The notes under the pieces are model-generated. The model was not told where the DNA came from. It ran no database searches and saw nothing but the letters and a program-made list of their open reading frames with translations. From assembly GCA_964389805.1 (NCBI GenBank), contig CAYMFU010000305.1, positions 1 to 34,341 of the forward strand: a stretch of DNA of 34,341 nucleotides. Reading direction: 5' to 3'. Source of the DNA: JAGTVG01 sp964389805. Lineage in GTDB: Bacteria; Bacteroidota; Bacteroidia; Cytophagales; Cyclobacteriaceae. The position numbers were made by a program, and so were the translations under genes. Shown here one piece after another: positions 16,001-24,375 of this stretch (position 1 is the first letter of the stretch; each line of letters begins with the position of its first letter).

Positions 16001-16484
16001 ATGCTAGGTAAAATAATTAGCCATATTAGAAACAACAAGGTATTTTATTATATACTGCCCTTGAATTTACTTTTAAGTTTCAGCTTGATATTTATCATAG
16101 AGATATTAAAAAATTCATTTTCACTTCACCCACTTTTCAATCATTGTTGTTTTACTATCGAATGGAAATCAAACTTATGGATAAGCAATTTTATATATCG
16201 GGACTTTTGGATACGTTGATCAAAGATTTGATAAAAAGAAAGACAAGGGAAATGATCAATTTCCTGCGGATAGTCTCTCAAATAAAAGTTACAGGGAATT
16301 ACATCACACAAATAATTTTATAGCAAAAAATAAAAAACCTGTACACAGTTTAAGACAGGGCATGGAATCAGGTATCGATGTCGGAATTTGCTACAACAAT
16401 TCACAAATAGCGATTTACAACGAGATTAGAAATCCGCTCGGGGGTTTACAGATCGCTAAATCGAAAAAAAATATAATTAAGTAA
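16001..16484 (+). pseudogene. Possible decayed gene for a small membrane-anchored protein
   Basis: An ATG at 16001 opens a 72-codon frame whose N-terminus (basic start, then a helix such as LPLNLLLSFSLIFIIEIL) looks like a signal anchor. It ends at 16219. A second frame, offset by one, is open from 16185 to the TAA at 16482-16484. It shows coding-like purine-first codon use, with products such as GTFGYVDQRFDKKKDKGN and GMESGIDVGICYNNS, but has no early start codon. An in-frame TAA lies at 16182-16184. Joined by one frame change and one nonsense codon they would make a protein of about 160 aa. The third frame also carries a chance ORF here, so the evidence is moderate. The receptor gene begins 29 bases later. 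Confidence 0.35.
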
Positions 16485-16513
16485 GGGTAAAACAAACTTA
16501 AAATGTCAGTACT

Positions 16514-18901
16514 ATGAAAACTAAAATGAAACGCATGAGAAATCTAATCCTATTATCCTTTATGTTGTTCAACTTCCCTCTTGTACAAGGGCAGGAATTT
16601 ACGCAAACATTAAAAGGAAAGATAACAGATGCCGAAACACAGGTACCCTTGCCGGGGGCCTATGTAATTCTGGTAGGATCAGATCCAATTATAGGGGCGA
16701 TTACTGATGCCAATGGCAACTATGTTTTTTCGAACATGCCTATCGGTAGAGAAAGTTTCCGTGTAACCTATATCGGGTATGAGGATGTGTTTTTTAATGA
16801 TGTACATATAACCACTGGTCAGGAGGTTGTTTTGAATGTAAAAATGCGGGAAGCTATAAATACAATGGATGAAATAGTGATAACTCCCGATGATATCCTG
16901 AGTGAACCAATCAATTCGATGGCTACCGTAAGTTCCATGAGGCTCACTGTTGATGCCACTTCCAGAATTGCAGCAGGCATCAATGACCCTTCAAGAACCG
17001 TTCAATCTTATGCAGGTGTTTCATCTGCTGATGATGAGAATAACGAAATTATTGTCAGGGGGAATTCTCCAAGAGGTATGTTATGGAGGATGGAAGGAAT
17101 TGAAATCCCAAATCCCAATCACTTCAGTGATGGCGAAGGGGCTACAGGCGGAGGTGTAAGTATATTAAGCACCCAGGTGCTTGATGATTCAGATTTTCTT
17201 ACTGGGGCATTCCCGGCTGAATATGGCAACGCGTTATCCAGTGTATTCGACCTTCAATTAAGAACAGGTAATTTTGATAAGAGGGAATATGCATTTCAAG
17301 TGGGCGTGATGGGTTTACAGGCATCTCTTGAGGGACCATTCTCAAAAAATTCAGAAGCATCGTATCTCCTCAACTATAGATACTCTACTACTTCTTTTCT
17401 TAATCAATTGGGATTTATCATTGGAGATTCAGATGTATTCCCTGAATGGCAGGATCTGTCACTAAATATCAATCTTCCGACTAAAAGATTTGGCCGTTTC
17501 AATATCTGGGGAATTGGAGGGATAAGCAGCTCAGCTGAACTTCCTGTTGCAGATTCAGCCAATTGGGAATTCAGAGGTGATGCTTATGGATATACTGAAA
17601 AACATGATCTTGCTCTGGCTGGTGTTACACATAATTATTTATTCAAAAATAATAAATCTTATATAAAGACGGTGGCCACACTTTCCTATACCAATAATGA
17701 AGAACTGGAAGATTCTTTAAGTTATGATCTTGTACCTACCTTGATCAATAATGAAGCAATGGAATATAAAACTATAACAGCCAGCACCATGCTTAACCAT
17801 AAATTCAATGTGAAGAATATAATGCGTATAGGAGCTGTTTACACGCATCAAGCCTTCGATCTCCTGGCGAAAGATTTTAATTATGAAGATGAGATATTAG
17901 AAAAACAACTTGAGCAGAAAGGTGCTACAGATAGATTCCAGGCCTATTTGCAATGGAAATTGCGGTTAGGATCTTCCCTTGAACTAAATGCAGGGGTACA
18001 CCACAATTACGTTGCCTTAACAAAAGATTATAGTGTTGAACCCAGGCTTGGTGCAAAATGGAGAATAAATGACAAACACATTTTAAGTTATGGATTTGGA
18101 GCACATAGCAGGGCAGAAACTGCTTCCATATATCTTGCCGAACAGGAACAGCCGGACGGATCAATCATTCATCCAAACACAGATCTCAAGATGACTAAAG
18201 CGATCCACAATGTAATAGGATATAACTGGAGATTCGGACCTGATTTCCATTTCAGGATTGAGGCATATTATCAGCATTTGTATGAAGTACCCATCCAATT
18301 GGAGGATACAACAGGTACTTTTTCAGCTTTGAATTTCAGGAGCGGATTTACAAATACTAACCTGACTAATCAAGGTACAGGAAGAAACTATGGAGTTGAA
18401 CTCACTCTGGAAAAGTTCTTTTCGCGAAATTATTATTTCCTTACTACAGCTTCCCTGTTCCAATCAAAATATACAATGCCTGATGGTATTGAAAGAAATA
18501 CGGCATTTAACAACAAATATATTTTTAACGTGGTGGGTGGCAAAGAATTCCTCGTAGGGAAAAATAAACATAATATTATTGGGACTAACCTGCGGATGAT
18601 ATGGAAAGGGGGATATCCTATAGTTCCTGTTGACCTTGAGGCATCGGTTGAAGAAGGAAGCGAGGTCAGGGATTATGACAGGGCATTTGAAGAAACTTCA
18701 CCGGACTATTTCAGACTGGATATAGGTGTCAGTTACAGGAAAAATAATCCCAAATGGTCATGGATCTTATCTCTTGATATACAAAATGTTACAGGCCGGT
18801 TAAATGTTTATAACGAATATTATGATGCAGAAAGTGAATCGATTAATCAAGTATATATGACAGGTTTAATCCCCGTATTAAATTATAAAGTACAGTTCTA
18901 A
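16514..18901 (+). CDS. TonB-dependent receptor-like outer-membrane protein with carboxypeptidase-regulatory-like domain
   Basis: The product has 795 residues. A signal peptide (1-27, ending VQGQ) is followed by a CarboxypepD_reg-like domain (about 32-115), with GKITDAETQVPLPGAYV and GAITDANGNYVFSNMPIG. A plug domain follows, with NEIIVRGNSPRGMLWRMEGIEIPNPNHF and GGGVSILSTQVLDDSDFLTGAFPAEYGNALSSVFDLQLRTG. The rest is a long beta-barrel ending in NYKVQF with a terminal aromatic. This is shorter than SusC proteins (about 1000 aa) and has no SusD partner, so it belongs to the smaller receptor group often tied to metals, peptides or unknown ligands. No classical TonB box was picked out. The GIN lipoprotein gene follows by 64 bases, and an AraC-type regulator lies upstream. 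Confidence 0.9.
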   Translation: MKTKMKRMRNLILLSFMLFNFPLVQGQEFTQTLKGKITDAETQVPLPGAYVILVGSDPIIGAITDANGNYVFSNMPIGRESFRVTYIGYEDVFFNDVHITTGQEVVLNVKMREAINTMDEIVITPDDILSEPINSMATVSSMRLTVDATSRIAAGINDPSRTVQSYAGVSSADDENNEIIVRGNSPRGMLWRMEGIEIPNPNHFSDGEGATGGGVSILSTQVLDDSDFLTGAFPAEYGNALSSVFDLQLRTGNFDKREYAFQVGVMGLQASLEGPFSKNSEASYLLNYRYSTTSFLNQLGFIIGDSDVFPEWQDLSLNINLPTKRFGRFNIWGIGGISSSAELPVADSANWEFRGDAYGYTEKHDLALAGVTHNYLFKNNKSYIKTVATLSYTNNEELEDSLSYDLVPTLINNEAMEYKTITASTMLNHKFNVKNIMRIGAVYTHQAFDLLAKDFNYEDEILEKQLEQKGATDRFQAYLQWKLRLGSSLELNAGVHHNYVALTKDYSVEPRLGAKWRINDKHILSYGFGAHSRAETASIYLAEQEQPDGSIIHPNTDLKMTKAIHNVIGYNWRFGPDFHFRIEAYYQHLYEVPIQLEDTTGTFSALNFRSGFTNTNLTNQGTGRNYGVELTLEKFFSRNYYFLTTASLFQSKYTMPDGIERNTAFNNKYIFNVVGGKEFLVGKNKHNIIGTNLRMIWKGGYPIVPVDLEASVEEGSEVRDYDRAFEETSPDYFRLDIGVSYRKNNPKWSWILSLDIQNVTGRLNVYNEYYDAESESINQVYMTGLIPVLNYKVQF

Positions 18902-18965
18902 AGAGATAGATTAATAGAATTGAATCAAACAAAATTATTTATCGTAAACATAAAAAAACAAAACA

Positions 18966-19691
18966 ATGAAAACCAAAATAATTTTTGCAACACTAATTTT
19001 AATTGGCATCTATTTGACTGCATGCGATAGTGTGAAAAATATTATTCCAGATGATAATGTAATCACTCAGGAATATACTTTTTCAGGGTATGAAAGTATA
19101 GAAACAGAAAGTGCTTTCATTATTTATATTAAATTCTCGGATACGGAAGAGTCAATTGTCGTAGAATCCAACGAAAATCTGTTTCAGTATATTGAAGTTA
19201 CAGAAGTTTCAAATACTTTAAAGATTGGATTTCAGGATAACATTAGCATTAAGGGATCAGCTACCTTGAAAGCTTATATTACGACCAAAAATATTAAAGG
19301 ATATTCAGCCTCAGGTGCTTCAAGATTTATAGTGGAAGATGAAATTAATACAGATAATGCAACGGTGTTCTTATCTGGTGCCAGTCAGTTTATTGGTGAA
19401 ATGTATGTTGAAAACTTAAATGCTGACTTAAGTGGTGGGAGTTCCATGACGTTGACCGGGGAAACATTATCCTTTGAAGTAACAGCCTCGGGGGCCTCCA
19501 ATATTGGGAGTTTTGATTTCAGTACTGAATATTTAAATGTGAATTTATCAGGTGCCAGTAATGTTTCTTTGACCGTTACGGATGAAATGGATGTTAGCGC
19601 TTCTGGAGGCAGTATTGTCAGATATAAGGGAGATGCTGTAATCAAGAGTCAGAATTTGACTGGAGGTTCACAAATTATTCACATGAACTAG
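18966..19691 (+). CDS. GIN-domain (DUF2807) lipoprotein
   Basis: The product has 241 residues. A lipoprotein signal peptide ends in LTAC (Cys20). The rest is a right-handed beta-helix-like GIN domain: YTFSGYESIETESAFIIYIKFS opens it, and repeated serine/glycine turns follow, such as ASGASRF, LSGASQFIGEM, LSGGSSMTL, ASGASNI, LSGASNVSL and ASGGSIV. This 'SGAS/SGGS' ladder is the family hallmark. DUF2807 proteins are putative envelope adhesins or scaffolds with no fixed biochemical role. The gene sits directly after the TonB-type receptor and is most likely co-transcribed with it, so a role at the outer membrane beside that receptor is plausible but is inference. Confidence 0.9.
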   Translation: MKTKIIFATLILIGIYLTACDSVKNIIPDDNVITQEYTFSGYESIETESAFIIYIKFSDTEESIVVESNENLFQYIEVTEVSNTLKIGFQDNISIKGSATLKAYITTKNIKGYSASGASRFIVEDEINTDNATVFLSGASQFIGEMYVENLNADLSGGSSMTLTGETLSFEVTASGASNIGSFDFSTEYLNVNLSGASNVSLTVTDEMDVSASGGSIVRYKGDAVIKSQNLTGGSQIIHMN

Positions 19692-19786
19692 GGATAGTTT
19701 GATTTTATATTGCTTATTAATTCTAAATAACTGTACCGAAAATCCATTCTCGATTCAATCTAAAGACCAATAATTAAGAAGATGTG

Positions 19787-19817
19787 AACCTCAATATTTT
19801 CGAATATTGAGGTTTTT
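19787..19817. terminator. Bidirectional terminator between convergent genes
   Basis: AACCTCAATATT (19787-19798) pairs perfectly with AATATTGAGGTT (19803-19814) around a TTCG tetraloop, followed by TTT. It serves the GIN gene on the plus strand and the coiled-coil gene on the minus strand. Confidence 0.8.
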
Positions 19818-19836
19818 AATTGATACAGATCAAGGA

Positions 19837-20454
19837 TTATTCCCTGGCAGCCAGTCTGGATTTTAAATCAGATACCTTGTTTCGCTCCGTCTGTAATTCT
19901 CTGCCAAGCTTAACCTTATTTTCCTGGGAAGTTTTACGGTATTCTTCAAACTCTTCATTAAGGTCCGTAAATTCTTTCCTGGCGATGGAGTAGAGTTTGA
20001 GGCTTCTGGTATGACTTCCATAAGCAATAACCAGTAAAACAATTAAACCGCCAATAGTTCCCCATAAAATGATGTTATATGTTGCTTTCGAAACCAGTAA
20101 TCCAAATAATGAGATGCTGCCCGCAACCCTTTGTGTTTCCTTTAATTCCTTGTCCAATTCCTGGATCTTAAGATTTAAATTCTCGATATTTTTATTCAGA
20201 TCAGCAATTTCTACTTTCCCATCGGCTATATTTTGTTTATATACGCGGAGTGTGTCTTGCACTTTTGTCATCAATGTATTTATCGAAGAAATTTTAAATA
20301 CTTTATATGTAGTATATGTTTCCGAGTTATCATACAAATACTTGTAATATCCTGATATGGATTGATTCACTTCAGATACATCATCCTGAGTATATCCTAG
20401 GATTGGAAAAAAAATGAATAAGGATAAGACAACACAAAGCTTTTTCATGGTCAA
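19837..20454 (-). CDS. Exported coiled-coil protein with one central membrane helix
   Basis: The product has 205 residues. A signal peptide (about 3-22, ending GYTQ) is followed by a long helical part with heptad-like leucines (about 75-112, e.g. NIENLNLKIQELDKEL). A conserved stretch SISLFGLLVSKATYN leads into a transmembrane helix (about 128-146), and a second charged coiled coil (155-205) completes it. The MKK at codon 3 (20448) is an equally good or better start than the ATG at 20454. Close relatives in Bacteroidota are often mislabelled 'tRNA (guanine-N1)-methyltransferase'. Nothing in the sequence resembles a methyltransferase, since there is no SAM-binding loop or TrmD knot motif. Its true role is unknown. 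Confidence 0.8.
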   Translation of the reverse strand: MTMKKLCVVLSLFIFFPILGYTQDDVSEVNQSISGYYKYLYDNSETYTTYKVFKISSINTLMTKVQDTLRVYKQNIADGKVEIADLNKNIENLNLKIQELDKELKETQRVAGSISLFGLLVSKATYNIILWGTIGGLIVLLVIAYGSHTRSLKLYSIARKEFTDLNEEFEEYRKTSQENKVKLGRELQTERNKVSDLKSRLAARE

Positions 20455-20733
20455 TTTCTTTTCAATATAAAATGAACTACATACTCTATTTAAGAAATAT
20501 TTCAGTTGGATCTGCAGGTATCTAAAAACTTGCAGTCTATCCGGTATTTTAAATATCCGCTTTAAAACCAGGGTAAAGTTATAAATAAATAATTGAATCA
20601 GTTTTTCCTTTTTAGTTTAAACGTATGAAATAGTACCCTTATTATTTAGAAATAGGATTATAGGCCTGAATTCTTGATTATATTTTACATGATCATATCT
20701 CGCATGATAAGTGACAGGTCTCCGGACTGATTT

Positions 20734-21378
20734 TCACAGGATATAATACACTGATAAGAAATGACAGATGCTTCCTCCAAGAACAAATATATGCCATATG
20801 GCATGGTGATATGGAAGATTTTTCCAGACATAAAAAATAACACCCACTGTATAGAAAAATCCGCCTGCTGCAAGATACTTAATACTTATTAGGGGTAGAT
20901 TATTTATCATGGATTGGGCTATAAATACGGCCAGCCATCCCATCACAAGATAGATAATTGCAGAAATCCATTTTGACCTAATTTGGGTAGCCAGTTTAAT
21001 AGTAATTCCCACTATTGCGAATACCCAAACTACGCCAAACATAATCCAACCCGTTGTTCCACGAAGGCTGGTCAGTAAAAAGGGGGTATAGGTTCCGGCG
21101 ATCAGAAGATATATGGCAGAGTGGTCCAGTTTTCTCAGGTTCTTCTTGGCTTTCAGGCCAGGGACAGAATGATACAGGGTTGAAGAAGTAAACATAATTA
21201 GCAGAGAAATACTAAATACAATGTAGCTAACGAGGTGCCAATGATCACCCTGTCTTAATGCTTTCAGACTTAATAATACAATACCCATTAGGCTCAATAT
21301 GATACCAATCCCATGTGTCAGAACATTAGCTAATTCTTCCTTTTGAGAGTATTGAATCTTATTATCTTTTTCTGACAT
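20734..21378 (-). CDS. Hemolysin III / PAQR-family seven-helix membrane protein
   Basis: The chosen start is the Met at 21378 (214 aa), giving MSEKDNK-IQYSQKEELANVLTHG. An upstream ATG at 21396 would add six residues. Seven hydrophobic helices are visible. The family metal-site residues are present: Ser/His in SSTLYHS, Asp in RKLDHSAIYLLIAGTYTP, and the HHAIWH pair (HxxxH) near the C-terminus. Members of the HlyIII family (TIGR01065) are related to adiponectin receptors and may be zinc-dependent membrane hydrolases such as ceramidases; the cytolysin name is historical. The gene reads away from the permease at 21580. Confidence 0.9.
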   Translation of the reverse strand: MSEKDNKIQYSQKEELANVLTHGIGIILSLMGIVLLSLKALRQGDHWHLVSYIVFSISLLIMFTSSTLYHSVPGLKAKKNLRKLDHSAIYLLIAGTYTPFLLTSLRGTTGWIMFGVVWVFAIVGITIKLATQIRSKWISAIIYLVMGWLAVFIAQSMINNLPLISIKYLAAGGFFYTVGVIFYVWKNLPYHHAIWHIFVLGGSICHFLSVYYIL

Positions 21379-21579
21379 TAGAGTACCGATTTCCAAATGA
21401 AGAGTCCCGAAATTACTATATAATTTATAATAATTTGATCAAATGTCACTGCTGATATTTCTTCTATTATAAGTGAATAAATTACATTTTAGGATTTTTC
21501 TTGCAACCAAATGAAAATATGAATGTCTAATATATATAGTTCTATAACATGTTCTGTAAATTTTTTCAATACATTTCTT

Positions 21580-23964
21580 ATGCTATTTCATCACTTACGC
21601 ATTACCATACGTTATTTCCTGAGAAATAAAACCTACAATTCTCTCAACATTCTGGGCCTGGCATTTGGCTTGACAGTTTCCTTAATAATTATGTTCTGGA
21701 TATGGGATGAAATGAACTTTGACAATTTTCATACCTATAGGTCAAGAATATACAGGGTGGTCAATGGATCACCGGGAAGTGATCAGGCCTGGGTAGGTAC
21801 ACCAGCCCAACTGGGCCCGGAATTAATGAATAAATATCCCGGAATCGAGAGTTATGTGCGCATAGAACAGAAAGAGACGGTTGTTCAATATAAGAATTAT
21901 ATTCAGAACGAAACGGGCATTCTATTGGTTGATCCGAATTTTTTCGAAATGTTTTCATATTCGCTGCTAAGAGGTTCACAAGAAAATGTACTCTCTGACA
22001 TTAATTCTATAGTCTTAACAGAATCAAGCTCCAGGAAATACTTCGGCGATGAAGATCCAATAAATAAGATCCTTCTTCTCAATGATATAGCATATAATGT
22101 TTCTGGCATTTCTGAAGATCCTCCAACAAATACCTATCATAAATTTGATTTTTTAATCCGTTTTGAAAAGATAAATGAGAACCTTACCAATTATAACTAC
22201 ATGGAATGCTGGGGATGCTATAATTTTGAGACATATATTCTTGTAGGCGAAGAAGTTGATCCCCTGGAATTAGAATTAAAGATAAGGAGTTTTTATATTG
22301 AACAGGGTGATAAAAAAAGGGAGTTCAAGGATCTTTCTATTCAGGCAATGAAAGACATCCATTTTGAAGTAGTCAGGGGAAACGCTCAACCAGAATTTCA
22401 ATCTACATACATTTACCTTTATTCATCTTTAGCACTAATCGTTCTTGTCTTAGCTGTAATAAACAATATTAATCTTACAGTCGCTATAGCACCTATCCGT
22501 AGTAAAGAAGTTGGTTTGAAGAAAATTATGGGTGCAAGACGTGGTGGTTTAGTATTCCATTTTGTATTTGAGGCCTTTATAGCCACCATTATGTCCTTTT
22601 TACTTGCACTGGTATTGACAAGTTTGTTAACACCGGTATTAAATCATCTGACAGGGAGATCTATATCAATAAACATGCTGGATCCCACAGTATTGACTTT
22701 CTTCTTTGGCCTGGTTATAATTATAAGCCTCGCATCAGGGATTTATCCAGCCATTTTGCTTTCCAGATATTCACCAGAAAACGTGATAAAAGGTATTTTC
22801 GGGGGCCGAAAGAAAGCCATTTTTAGAAATATTCTGGTAACTATTCAATTTGTTATCTCAGTTTCATTTATCATAGGCACTTTAATTTTCGCAAGACAAA
22901 TGAATTTTATCAGGACAAAAAACCTGGGGTACAATAAGGAGCAGGTATTGAACATCCGAATATTTACGAACGAAATCAAAGACAAAGGTGAATTAGAAAC
23001 ATTTTTCTCCAAAATAGATGCTTTAAAGAATGAACTGGGGAATTTGTCAGCTGTAAAATTCTCTTCTAATAACAGTTTCAACCCCGTCACAATGAATCGA
23101 AGGCATGGCGTTTCATGGGAAGGAATGATGGATGATGATGAATTATCCATGTTTGTTCTGAGTGGTGATGAAAATATGATCCCTCTTCTGGAAATGAAAC
23201 TGATCGATGGAGAGGATAAGGTCTCAGATTTCGAAAAAACCAGTATTGATGCTTATATAGTGAACGAAGCTGCCATGAAAGCCTTAAATTGGGATTCATA
23301 CGAAGGAAAGTTTTTCAGTATTTTTGGCAAAGACAGCCCAGGTGAAGTAATAGGGATCTGTAATGATTTTCATTATCGATCTTTGCACCATGAGATTGGC
23401 CCTACGGTAATAATTTTAAGCGAACATGGTCAGCAGGTATCCCTGAAAATACAATCCAATGACCTGCGGGGAACAATAGAAGCAACACATCAGATCTATA
23501 AAGAAATCTTTCCGAAATCGCCTTTTGAATATTACTTCCTGGATCAGGAATTTGATAAATTATATAATTCAGAAATAAGAATGGCAAGGGCCGTTTCCTA
23601 TCTGACCATTATTTCAATCATTATTGCCTGTATGGGAATTTTTGGCTTATCATCCTATATGGCAATACAACGCACCAAAGAAATTGGAATAAGAAAGGTG
23701 ATGGGATCTACTGTTGGCCAGATCATATATATCTTAACTTATGAAGTCATAAAGTGGGTAGCACTGGCTTTTGTTATAGCAGCTCCACTAACATATTATT
23801 TTATTTCTAAGTGGCTGGATAATTTTTCCTACAAAACCAGTTTGCCCTTGTGGATTTTCGTTCTTGGGGCTGTAATTGTTATACTTATCGCCCTGGTTAC
23901 GGTTATGTTTCAATCTGTCAGAGCGGCTTTAAAAAATCCCACCGAAGCATTAAGGTATGAATAA
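21580..23964 (+). CDS. Double-FtsX (MacB-type) ABC transporter permease, orphan
   Basis: An ATG at 21523 would give 813 aa. The Met at 21580 gives 794 aa and starts MLFHHLRITIRYFLRNKTYNS, which matches the start of the 792-aa paralogue at 29976, so I prefer it. The architecture is helix 1 (about 22-42), a periplasmic MacB_PCD domain, and three helices with the FtsX motif RSKEVGLKKIMGARRGGLV. The module then repeats and ends with RTKEIGIRKVMGSTVGQI and three more helices. These Bacteroidota permeases, often in families of paralogues, need an ATPase such as LolD/MacB. None is adjacent. Mechanotransmission, lipoprotein or peptide export are family-level ideas only. Confidence 0.92.
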   Translation: MLFHHLRITIRYFLRNKTYNSLNILGLAFGLTVSLIIMFWIWDEMNFDNFHTYRSRIYRVVNGSPGSDQAWVGTPAQLGPELMNKYPGIESYVRIEQKETVVQYKNYIQNETGILLVDPNFFEMFSYSLLRGSQENVLSDINSIVLTESSSRKYFGDEDPINKILLLNDIAYNVSGISEDPPTNTYHKFDFLIRFEKINENLTNYNYMECWGCYNFETYILVGEEVDPLELELKIRSFYIEQGDKKREFKDLSIQAMKDIHFEVVRGNAQPEFQSTYIYLYSSLALIVLVLAVINNINLTVAIAPIRSKEVGLKKIMGARRGGLVFHFVFEAFIATIMSFLLALVLTSLLTPVLNHLTGRSISINMLDPTVLTFFFGLVIIISLASGIYPAILLSRYSPENVIKGIFGGRKKAIFRNILVTIQFVISVSFIIGTLIFARQMNFIRTKNLGYNKEQVLNIRIFTNEIKDKGELETFFSKIDALKNELGNLSAVKFSSNNSFNPVTMNRRHGVSWEGMMDDDELSMFVLSGDENMIPLLEMKLIDGEDKVSDFEKTSIDAYIVNEAAMKALNWDSYEGKFFSIFGKDSPGEVIGICNDFHYRSLHHEIGPTVIILSEHGQQVSLKIQSNDLRGTIEATHQIYKEIFPKSPFEYYFLDQEFDKLYNSEIRMARAVSYLTIISIIIACMGIFGLSSYMAIQRTKEIGIRKVMGSTVGQIIYILTYEVIKWVALAFVIAAPLTYYFISKWLDNFSYKTSLPLWIFVLGAVIVILIALVTVMFQSVRAALKNPTEALRYE

Positions 23965-24375
23965 TGTTGAGTGATAAAATCTAAACTGTATTTCAAATCG
24001 AATTGATATAATCTATACGCCATCTTTTTTTAGCTATAATAATATCCATGTTTGATTCTGGTTAATATTTAAAAAAATGATATATGCATAATTTATTTGA
24101 TTTCAAGTCAGAAATCTTAAAAAATACAGTTCTGAGAAGATTTAAATCCCTTAAATAACTCAACTAAGAATAATACCAAAATCATCAAAGCTAAAACTGA
24201 GCTTGCACCGATTCATCATTGAATTATCCTAAAAAAATACCTTAAGTTGCACATTATAAAGTCTTAATAATTAGGCATTTATGTAAAAAAAATTTGAGAT
24301 ATTCTAAAAAAATTATTAACATTAAAACATCAACCGACCATCCGTTAGAGAAATTTTTACCTAAAAAAAATAATC
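23965..24375. other. 411-base intergenic region with no recognised element
   Basis: This AT-rich gap separates the permease and the HYR protein gene. I found no hairpin terminator, no TAnnTTTG box at a useful distance and no coding-like ORF. Some A-tracts precede the HYR gene start. Confidence 0.5.

Noticed and set aside
16030..16323. A third-frame ORF (about 97 codons) over the decayed region
   Set aside because: No early start codon and no recognisable feature; its presence warns that long chance ORFs occur here.
21433..21444. ATTTGATCAAAT palindrome between the hemolysin-III-like and permease genes, resembling an FNR site
   Set aside because: FNR sites need TTGAT-N4-ATCAA; this dyad has no spacer, and short AT-rich palindromes are expected by chance here.
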